Below are positions 33,422 to 42,024 of a DNA stretch of 42,024 nucleotides, one piece after another. The notes under the pieces were generated by a model that made no database searches, was not told where the DNA came from, and was given only the letters and a program-made list of their open reading frames with translations. Within the stretch, counting starts at the first letter, position 1. Every line of letters starts with the position of its first letter. This stretch comes from Astrocystis sublimbata (lineage: Eukaryota; Ascomycota; Sordariomycetes; Xylariales; Xylariaceae): assembly GCA_022453515.1 (NCBI GenBank), contig JAJNNY010000122.1, forward strand, positions 1 to 42,024, in the 5' to 3' direction. A program made the position numbers and the translations under genes.

Positions 33422-36400
33422 TTATTCATCATCCGACTCCGACTTCGGCCTATCACATACAGCCACAACGCAAGGCTGTCTAGAATGCCATATGCGCCTC
33501 TCCTTAGCGCCGAGCACGGCGTCTAACATATTCTGGGTATCCGACCTCTCCCTTTGCCTTGCAGACTCCTCGCCTTTCTTATTATCGTCTCCCGCCGTCC
33601 ACAGCTGCGTCTCCTCCACAGAGGCGTGGATCTCGAACTCCCCACGGCAAAGCGCCGTGGCGCCGATGCACAGTTCCGTGCTCGAATTCGCATTTAACAG
33701 AGGGAGGGTCTGCTGCAGCGTACCGTTCCACGCGAACTTGCGCGTGAAGTCGAGGGCGACGTTGATGGGCCTGTTGCGCAGCGAGGGTTGCAGGCGGACG
33801 GTGGGGTATAATGGTTTCTCCGTGCGGTTCGCGATCTGCACTTTAATCTGCACAAATTCATCGACGAAGATGGTGCTTGATGTGGCTGCTTCCTGCTCTG
33901 GTTGCGGCTGCTCGACTGAGATATCAATGCTAACCTCATCGACCTTGATAGCCTCGATCATGCGCGACGTGAGCCGGATGCCGCGGAGTTGAATGGTGCC
34001 TTCCCTTGGCGACCCGGACAGAGTCTTCCAGGTACCAGAGATGTTCTCGAGCATCTTCTCTCGATACCAGAACGCCTCGCGGTTTCCACGCTCAATGACT
34101 GGTGTGATTTTGCTGCTACTAACGACGAATTGTCGCTGGCGGGTGGGATTTAGCGCTGGTATCGAAGCGTGCGGATCTTCAATATATATCCTTGGGACCG
34201 GTACAATAACACGACTGATGTTTCCAGGTAGTATGTGTTCTTCTATTTCGATAGCGCTGCCCACTTGGAAACGCACCTGTAAATCACTCGGCCAGGCGTT
34301 CCGAAGATCCAGTAGCAGTAGGCACTGGTCATCGTTGTCATCAACTCCTGAAGATTTTTCCTGATTTGTCGATCTCGATCTCATACGATCCCATAGGAGT
34401 TTCGGCACTTCTGTGTGTACAGGCAGGATGTCAACCCTTGACAGCTCCACACTTGCATTGACAGTGACGGTGAGATCCAGACAAACCTGTCGAGTGTAAA
34501 ACTGGCTCTCTATCTCCGACTGGGGCATCCCTAGGTGAGCATAGTCGATCTGTACTGTTCCACTGGTAAGCCCAGGCTTTCCGAGAATTTCAAACTCGAA
34601 CGTAGCGGTTGCTCCTGGTGCGATGAAACGCTTCGTGTCGTCAATCTTGAGAAGCCGCAGTGCCTGCTTTTTGGCGAGAAGCCACTCGTACTCATGCAGT
34701 TCAGCCGCAGTCGCATCTCGATTGGCTAGTGCAGTTTGGAGAGGGCCTTGGGTGGAATCTTGGAAAGAGAAAAGCAGTAGGTCTGCTGGCGTTGGGGAGA
34801 TGTTATGTAGTGTGACCGAAAATGTACGTCGTTCTCCCTCGAGGAGCATGATGGATGATTGCGGAAGCGATATTGATTTGACCAGGATAATGGGCTGGGC
34901 CCTTATTACTTCTAAATCGATGCTGTCGGTTTTGATCAGCGACCCTGGAGGTGGTAAGGCCTGCTTCTGCTCCAATGCGCCCAATCCAATGCCCTTGACT
35001 TTCAATTCCTGATCAGGAGCCCAGGGCTTGGAGAATATGGGAAATCTCCTCTCACGACATCCAAGCACTTTTACAACTGCACCAGTAATCATTAGAGACC
35101 CTGCGTTGCGTGGGATCCCTTGAATCTTAAGTATCTGGGTCCGATAAGGGCCTATAATTGTAGAAATCACCGAAGATTCGAAATCGGAACCCTTAGCATA
35201 CAATTTTATACTTTCAATCTCAAGATCAATCTCAAACGGGTTTTGTATAACGATCTTGAAGGTCGCAGCCTCGTTGGCGACAAGTGTCTGTGTCATTGCC
35301 GATTTATCTGCTGTTCTTAAAAATGGGTTGTAGATAAAAGGATTCACATCCTGTGAGGTTCTTGCTGTTGCTACACCTGGCAAGACGTGTTTGGAATGCG
35401 CTGTCGGCGGCCGTGTTATCGGTAAGGGGTCGAGAGTGATGCCACGAATCAAAAACTCATCCCAGTATTCAGCCGATAGATGACCCAGCCCCATCCGTTG
35501 TGACAAACTTGACGTTTTTGATATATTTGTAATTAGTCGCATTTGCTCATCTCGCGAAATCATCGGTGCTGCATTCTCCTGCCGTGGACCAGGTGCAACA
35601 CCACTGCCGGCTGTACGCAGCAAATCGCTAGAAGCTTTGAGCACTCCATGGAAATCAGGGAGAGCTTCAGAAAAATTGATGCAAGCGCGGGCGATATTGA
35701 GCTTAATGTTTGGAAACCCGAATTGCCTGGTAGCTGATTGGCTGTTGATTCTTGAGATGACATCCTCGTCAAGATCTCTAGGTGTAGTTGAGTCTCCTGG
35801 CGCACTTTTAGCATCCTCGAAGCCAACAACGCCATATGTCCTGCATAGCAACACAAGGAATGCATCTATGCCATGTTCTATATCGCCCTCGTTAAGATCT
35901 AGGGCACCAGCACCTTTACCATGCCCGTTGATAGCATTCAGAGCAACCAGACCAGCAGCTGGATGAATGCCAACCTCAGCAGCACCTCTCGTCCTCGCTT
36001 CGACTAGCCCGCCAATCAAAACGGATATTAATTCGCGTATAACTAATGCCTTCTTCCTGTGATACCCTAGGGTGCTGAGAATGGCAGCAATACCACTCAG
36101 AACAATTGCCCGATCCGTTGTTGTGAGGAGTTCAGGTGCTGACGAAGGGAATGCCTTGAACAAGAATGTGTTTATATGTCCTCTTGATGGTGTGATGGTC
36201 AGGCGGGGAGAAGTGTCGAGGAGTTTTGATGGAAATTTGCCAAGGACCATCATGTCAAGGGATTCTTTGCCGAGTCTGCCCTCGCACAAATGAAGCGCAG
36301 TGAGGGCATTGGCAAATCGAATGGTGGTATCCGATAGGGGGAAAGGAGGCAGCTGTTCGCCAGAGAGTCTCGAGTACAGCCCTATGATTCTCTCCAGTAA

Positions 36401-37918
36401 GTCGGGAAGGACTGTTTGGAAGTTGCGAAGGTGCTTCGGCTGACTAGGGTCTGCCCCTTCCGCATCGTGAGCTTTGAATAAAGCGGCCGCCGTCTTCTCG
36501 TTGGGCGGCAGACACACGGTCGGCACCTGAAACTCATGTCCCGCCCAGGCAAGCATGATGATACTGATGAAGATGAGTTCGAGAGCCTTGCCATGCCAAA
36601 GATGATCGTTGATCGATTTTGCAACAGTTGCACCGTCTATGAGTTCCTTCAGGGCATCGGTCCAGCGGCCAGCCTGAAGATATAAAGATCCGACTACGAT
36701 CGTAGCCCGTCCCTTGCCCTTGTTTCTCCATTTCTCGTTCAACCCGCCGGGCCCGAAGCCCTGAACGGCAACCTTGTCAGAGTTCAGTGCCCGAGAACCT
36801 TCTTCCACAGCATCCGAGCGTGCACCGTTCTTTTTTTCGGGACTCGCGGGTCCCAGGTGTGTACCATTCGCGGATATGTCATCAAAAGTAGTCGGCGGGC
36901 TCGAGAGCCCACTCCGGACAGGGGTGGAGGGCCGCGCGGAAGGGGTCGAGGTGCTGGAACCGAATGGGTTCGATTTGAAGGGCGGCATCGACATGCGGGC
37001 CTGGCTTCTATCCGCAGCGCCGCTTGAAGAGGCCGACCTAGTTACCGTCGAGACGGTAAACTGAGAATTGCGCCTGGCCGGTGGGTTGGCATCATCCGAA
37101 GTCCAAGACGCGGTGCTTTGGAGACCAGGTCGGCCCGAGGCGTGACCCGGGGAATCGATGGCGGTCATGGCTTCGAAGGACTTGGCAAGTGTGTTCATCT
37201 CTGCCAACAAAAGCGACGAGATGTCGCACATGACGGTTTTCATGGTTGTCCGTTTCGACTGCTCAAGTGGGGGAATAGCCTCGATGCCTTCGGGTAAGGG
37301 TATGGCGGTGTCGGCGAGGGGGTTGTAGTCGAAGATGAGCACATTGTGCGTGAGTGCTTTGGGATGCGCGTCTCTCAGATCCTCCAACTCCTGGTACAGC
37401 GAGCGGATGTTCCTCTCAGCCACGGTGGGCGCATGGCCGTTGACCGACTGCCTCTTGCTGAAGGCGACCTGCTGGAGCTCCTGGCCGTCGGCAATGGCGA
37501 TGACGGCGAGCGGCTCTCGGAACAGGTCGAAGGGGGCTAGGGCGAGGTGCGAGGGCGGCGGCACGTAGGTGATAAGATGGTAGAATATGGCTCCGTCGGG
37601 GAAGGCAAGGGGGGAGAACATGTCTGTTTTCCCAGAATGTCAGCAGCTGCGGCACTTGCGGCCATAGCACCGCCATAGAACCATAGCACCGCCATGTCGA
37701 CGAGGGCAGGATGGGCTAGGTAGAGGCAGGGCAAGAGGAGGGAAAGGCGCACTTCGGTTGGGCCGCCCATCAGCACTGATGTCCCGGAGCTGGACGACGT
37801 GTTCCTGGTGCAGGCGTTGGGCAAAGGCATCGAAGCGGTCATGCGTGATGCGGCCGACGGGCAGCACCAGGGCTCGTACCCTCGCCGGCGCGACGGGCAG
37901 CAGGGCATCCAGACTCAT
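33422..37918 (-). CDS. TRS120: TRAPPII subunit Trs120 (TRAPPC9)
   Basis: Trs120 is a large specific subunit of TRAPPII, the exchange-factor complex acting in late Golgi and endosomal traffic. Exon 1 (37753-37918) encodes MSLDALLPVAPARVRALVLP and continues to ADGRPNRN; a 129-nt intron (37624-37752, GTGCGC donor) joins it to exon 2 (33422-37623, MFSPLAFPDGAIFYHLITYV), 1455 residues in all. Family features are the N-terminal block through FDLFREPLAVIAIADGQEL, a Ser-rich variable insert at about 230-350, a helical repeat-like middle (ERIIGLYSRLSGEQLPPFPL; MGLGHLSAEYWDEFLIRGIT) and a C-terminal half of beta-sandwich modules (NPFEIDLEIESIKLYAKG; LEGERRTFSVTLHNISPTPA). It ends CDRPKSESDDE. The frame is intact over 4.2 kb. 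Confidence 0.95.
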
Positions 37919-38708
37919 CCTGACATAGCTGGCTGATGGTCGAGGGTCGAGGGTCGAGGGTCGAGTCCTGACGATGGTCGCATGCAGATGGCCAGCAACC
38001 CTACGAGACAGCCCTGTCCCGACCCGACGTCCTGGTCTGGTAGAGAACTCGTTCGGCGGCAAGGACTATTTCCCTCGCGAGCAATGTCGTCAGGCTTGGG
38101 TGGCAGCGTGGTGTAAGTAAGTAAGTAAGTAAGTAGGAGGAGGTAGTGACTTTGAAGTTTGAGACAATGGACAACCATAGATATACCAAGGTATAGGTTG
38201 GTACCTAGGCCCGCTAGGATGCTAGGGTAGGTACCTAGGCGAGCTAGGTTACCTAGACCTGCTCCATGTGGACCTCCAAAGGAACCGCACAACCCCCCTC
38301 GCCCCCCAAAGGTTCTGACGCTAGGCGCTAGACGCTGGGCGCTTTGGGTGCTGAAGCTGGTGGCTGGGAGAAGAGTTCGTGAACCACAGCTTCACATCCA
38401 TACGATTTGCATATACATAGTACATTAGGTAGGTAGTGTTCCAACACAAACATAGCAACCATGCGAGATGGCACCTATCCCGGGCTCGATGAAGCAGGAA
38501 AACCGAATGTATTATTGCTAAGACGACCATGACAGCTTTAAAGTCTTGAGCTGTACCTTCAATGACCAGGACTGGTTGTCCAACCATCTCACCTCCTAAG
38601 TACCTACTTAAGCATTACCTACATATATAAACATGTATATAAATAAATAGTTGCGTACATGCTGTTGCATCGTCTATAGAGAACATCGTCGCTGGCCATC
38701 GTCTCGTC
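37919..38708. other. 5' flank of Trs120, 3' flank of the SDR gene
   Basis: No gene is supported. Contains a GTAA run at 38113-38135, CCTAGG/GGTACC palindromes at about 38195-38255 and 38425-38437, and an AT-rich patch near 38620-38650. Confidence 0.6.
37938..37965. repeat. Four tandem GGTCGAG units
   Basis: Four exact 7-bp copies lie 20-47 bp upstream of the Trs120 ATG, so probably in its leader. Confidence 0.85.
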
Positions 38709-39878
38709 TCAGGATGTCGCCGAGCTTGGCAATATCCCTCCTGTGTCGTCCTCCCCAGCCCTGGCCTTGCCCTGTCTGGCTTCCGTCTTCAACTCGCTGT
38801 CAAAGATATCGACAGCGACGCTGGCCTCGACGAAATCCTCCAGCTCTTCCGTGACCGTCTTCAGCTTCTCCTTCACCGCCTCCGCGCCCTCGAACCCTAC
38901 AATGTGGCGCGCAGGCGGGTTTTCGTGGCCGCCAATCGCCGTCAGCGCGTGCACCGTTTCCGCAACTAGACGGTCGGCGGAGGACGACGGCAGCTTCGGG
39001 TACCTATGCAGGATGTCCACATCCGACTGCTCGATGGTTGTCTCCGGGTTCAAGTTCAGCATGTTCGTCAGCATGTCTCGCACGCTCGGCGCTGGATTGT
39101 TCTCGCTGTCGTAGTACGGCAGCGAGGGCGAGAATACGATCTTGTTGGTCAATGTCTGGATCTCCTTGTGAGGCTGCACGATCGTCACCTTGATGTTGAA
39201 GGGCGCCACCTCGTAGGCCAGCGAGTCGCAGAATCCCTCGAGCGCCCATGTCGCCGCCGTATACATGGGCATGCCCGGTGTGCCGATGTGGCCTCCAATG
39301 CTCGTAAGAACCATGATATGGCCCGTGTGCTCGGCGCGCAGCATGGGAAGAGTGGCCTTGATGAAGTTCACCTGCGAGAAGAATATCGTCTCGAACTGGT
39401 CGCGCACGAGGTTCTGGGTCACAAGCGAGGTAGAGAGCTCTTCGACGCTTCCGACAACGGCTAGGGGGCGGACAAACTCGTCAGCGCGTGTTGGGAGCGA
39501 TCACGCATACGGCTTCGTGATCTCAAACAAGACGTCTATACCTTCCGAAGTGCAGCACAGCAATATGTCGATGCGGCCGAAAACATGTTTGGCCTCGGCC
39601 ACAGCGGCTCCGCATTGGCTCATGACCCGGCCATCGCAACGTATGCTCCTGATGCGGTCCTTCCAGCCCTCTCTGTCTTTCCGATTGCTCTTGCACTCAT
39701 TTACGAGTTCGCGGAACTCAGCGCTGCGGTCGTCGTGCTCGATCTCATGCGGCGGCAGGCAAGCGACGACATAGTCGCCATGGAGCAACAATTGCCTAAT
39801 CAGACGCACAGCCAACGGTGAGAGTGAGGATGTCAAAAACCATGTTCGCGGAGAATTGTGTGTGGCTACGCCGTTCAT
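38709..39878 (-). CDS. SDR-fold protein with altered active site
   Basis: Two exons (39542-39878, 38709-39460; 81-nt intron with GTATAG donor, GCTGAC branch site and CTAG acceptor) give 362 residues. The splice joins DILLCCTSE to AVVGSVEELSTSLVTQNL in frame and removes a TGA seen if one reads straight through. The body is a classical short-chain dehydrogenase: IMVLTSIGGHIGTPGMPMY, then ALEGFCDSLAYEVAPFNIKV and the late Rossmann strand VTIVQPHKEIQ. The usual YxxxK reads YTAAT (Tyr about 179, Thr about 183), so the catalytic Lys is absent, and the N-terminal TGxxxGxG nucleotide motif reads TSSLSPLA (16-23). It may not be an oxidoreductase. Family-wide loss versus loss in this copy cannot be told here. 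Confidence 0.85.
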
Positions 39879-41713
39879 TAGTCAACCTTCTCCAAAACAC
39901 GCGGGGGTTTGCATTGGACTGGATGGAGATGGCGGTACAGGACATGCTCGTGCGGTGGTCTCATCGCGTTTCATGGAGAAAGATGGGGGGTGCGGTGCGG
40001 TGCCTGGTACGGCTCTATCGGAAGGGGGGGCGGGCGGAGAACAGACTGTGGCCGGGGGAAGGAAATCGGGAAAAGGAGGTCCTGGGTAGGGTGTTGCTTG
40101 GCTCCAGTCTAAAGCATCCATCTATCTACCTTGGGGGATGACGCACGGAAGGACGCTGCAGGGACGGTATGCGAATGCCGCGCTGGTCCTGCCGAAGAAG
40201 ACGCCTCGGCGTGTTTCTTCTCGGACATTTCTTTGCCTCTCTCTCAGAGTCGGTATTTCAGAATCGACGCCAATGAAGGCAGAAGTATCGCGCCTCGATC
40301 TCTGATCCGATAGCCAACTCCTGACGCTCCTTGGAATGAGAACATTCGTCGGAAAATGACCGGTTGGTGGAGCTGTCCGTTACATGGCAGTGCCGCGACA
40401 AGTTAGAACGCCCAGTGAGCAGAGGACAAGAGGGCAAGAGGACAATAGGACAAGAGGGCAAGAGGACAAGATGGCGGCTGGGTGGAAGGGGGTCAGCTGC
40501 TGCACCGCATGCGACAGATGATTCCGATGGTAATCTTGCCCAAAATACCAGGCGCTCCTGGAAACTTGCGGTGGGATCATACGCCCGCTGCGGGACACTT
40601 ATACAAAATGTGTGATGGAGGCGTACAACGATGCGAGACGGCCAACCCATATAAGCTGGAATTACGCAGGTCGTGGTGGAAAGCACTCATCTCGCAAATT
40701 GCGCGTAAGGCCGCGATGCCATGACAGCTGTTACGTGATAGTTAAATAAACAGCAAGATGGGGCCTGCATAGTAGTCCGTCCGTCCATCTTATCCTCACC
40801 GAGGTCAGCGACGCCGGCAGTTAGGTCAAGCCGCACGGGGTTTGGGGGACAAAGTTGGCCCATCTCCAGCTCCAGCGTATCAGGTTGGCATGGACTACAA
40901 CATAAGCTCGGGAGCACAATGATGATGGAGCTTATGGTAAACAGGCGGGACAGGACTCGGCTGGGAAGTCCTGAGAGTCTTGCTCGCTAATTCATGAGTC
41001 AGTATTCAGCAGCGTCGCTAGCAGGCCGGGGAATGGATCGCCTGCTGGACTAATAGATCACCAGGCCCAAGTGGCCAAGTTGCATTGAGATAGATACCCG
41101 ATCTGAGGTATGCAACCTAAGAAGATCAGACCTCCACCCTTACTTACCTAGGTACTTTGCAGTTCGACAGGTTCTCGATTGAAATTGATAGAAACACCCG
41201 ATTTTAACGCAGACACTTGAAGCCGGCAGCCAACAAATCTTGCACCTTACCAACATGTTTTGAGTATACTACCTACCTACATATATATCTACCTCTGTGT
41301 AGTTCAGTACTTAAGGTACTCAAGGTTGACTATCGAGAGGCCTCTGCGTCAAGGTACATTACTACAATTTCATGTCACGAAATGACCAAATTGCGACAGC
41401 AAGAAACCTCAGCTGTCATATTACAAGTGAGTGAGTGCACTTACGAGTACCTTGCGTTGTGCCAATGCATTCGGTGCCGCGCCCGCGCCCACGCCCTTTT
41501 ACTCATATATATGTTCATCACCACTATCGCCTGCGCAAAGTCTGCCGAACAAGACGGAAGGGAAGCATGGCTAAACATTTGCAAGCTTGCTCCCGGCATC
41601 CTCAACAGGGCCGACAGCCGACTCTCCAGGCCGACCCGGCTTCGTAACGAGGGAGGAGAGCATCGCAGCCTTGCTTTTGCGTCTGGGGCAATTGATTTTA
41701 CCCAGGGCCACCT
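39879..41713. other. Intergenic
   Basis: No gene is supported. It contains the 24-bp tandem pair at 40424-40471, a CTTACCTAGGTACTTTG motif near 41143, and an ORF at 41217-41762 whose composition does not look like protein and which has no early ATG. Confidence 0.5.
40424..40471. repeat. Two tandem 24-bp GA-rich units
   Basis: The unit GGACAAGAGGGCAAGAGGAC plus four bases occurs twice in a row with one mismatch; each unit is itself an imperfect repeat of GCAAGAGG. Confidence 0.85.
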
Positions 41714-42024
41714 TCACACAACCATCTCATCCCGTAACCAACCCGGGATCTCGGGAATTTGACTCCACCCATCGAGATACGACTCCTTCGCCACGTCTTT
41801 CCCCGAAGGCTTAGCATAGATAGCCGAAACGTACCATACCCTCTCGCCCCCTCTTACCGTGCCCTGCAGCGTTGGGATCACCGTGCGGCTCTCGACAAGA
41901 TTCGAGTTCGGATCAGCGTTGACAAGCATGGCTGCGCGTTGCTTATCCTCTCCTTGTGCTGTCTTTGCGGCCGTTGCGTCCTGCGGCTCCAGCGCCCTGA
42001 TCCCCACAGCGCCTTTGGAGACGG
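41714..42024 (-). CDS. 3' end of an unidentified gene (cut by window edge)
   Basis: A minus-strand frame stays open from the window edge to TGA at 41714-41716, covering the last 103 codons. It starts in [19 protein letters not shown], passes [20 protein letters not shown] and [17 protein letters not shown], and ends [14 protein letters not shown]. Codon composition is coding-like and the region is free of repeats. I do not recognise the family; the start and any introns lie outside the window. Confidence 0.65.
   Translation of the reverse strand, partial: VSKGAVGIRALEPQDATAAKTAQGEDKQRAAMLVNADPNSNLVESRTVIPTLQGTVRGGERVWYVSAIYAKPSGKDVAKESYLDGWSQIPEIPGWLRDEMVV

Noticed and set aside
33315..33992. 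225-codon plus-strand frame near 33.3-34.0 kb
   Set aside because: Antisense shadow of the Trs120 C-terminal coding sequence.
39501..39503. In-frame TGA inside the SDR gene, suggesting a nonsense mutation
   Set aside because: An 81-nt intron (39461-39541) with proper ends removes it and joins DILLCCTSE to AVVGSVEEL, restoring an SDR-like sequence.
41217..41762. 181-codon plus-strand frame
   Set aside because: Begins without an ATG, composition does not resemble a folded protein, and it overlaps the opposite-strand gene end.

Overview
The window is nuclear DNA of a filamentous ascomycete (Pezizomycotina, probably Sordariomycetes). The evidence is short introns of about 50-130 nt with GTRNGT donors and CTAAC/CTGAC-type branch sites, fungal forms of Sec16, Trs120, Sec22, KIN17 and ASX-homology proteins, a secreted GH95 fucosidase, and many short CCTAGGTAGGTACC-type palindromes between genes. 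I cannot name the species.

Layout. Positions 1-2569 are a noncoding, almost perfect 2.57-kb palindrome. Next come KIN17 (3236-4392, +, frame disrupted by two homopolymer shifts), Sec16 (5785-11573, +), an orphan protein (12562-13098, +), tRNA-Val(AAC) (14436-14509, -), a gene relic (15007-15393, -), a four-exon secreted GH95 alpha-L-fucosidase (15561-18229, -), a nuclear-looking coiled-coil protein (19859-21383, -) and a divergent HSPA12-type Hsp70-like gene (22835-25293, +). A zinc-finger-like protein (27233-28669, +) is convergent with Sec22 (29227-30078, -). Sec22 is divergent from an ASX/DEUBAD protein (31326-32458, +) that is followed by a decayed coding tail. Trs120 (33422-37918, -) and an SDR-fold protein (38709-39878, -) follow, and the 3' end of another gene is cut by the window edge (41714-42024, -).

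Functionally, three genes serve ER-Golgi traffic: Sec16 organises ER exit sites, Sec22 is the R-SNARE of ER-Golgi vesicles, and Trs120 belongs to TRAPPII. KIN17 and the ASX-homology protein are nuclear. The fucosidase, the Hsp70-like gene, the orphan protein and the coiled-coil protein look accessory.

The most unusual signals are: (1) two homologous introns of about 120 nt inside the one Hsp70-like gene, alike only from splice site to splice site and in the same phase, as expected of introner-like elements; (2) the giant palindrome, whose arms differ by a few indels and by no substitution I could find; (3) an (AAC)n array of about 48 units lying 18 bp upstream of the Sec22 start codon; (4) frame damage in KIN17, the Hsp70-like gene and the ASX gene, while the very long Sec16 and Trs120 frames are intact; (5) clusters of CCTAGGTAGGTACC-type palindromes placed mainly in 5' flanks. 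Exon borders are my reading of splice signals plus protein continuity; no alignment program or transcript data were used.
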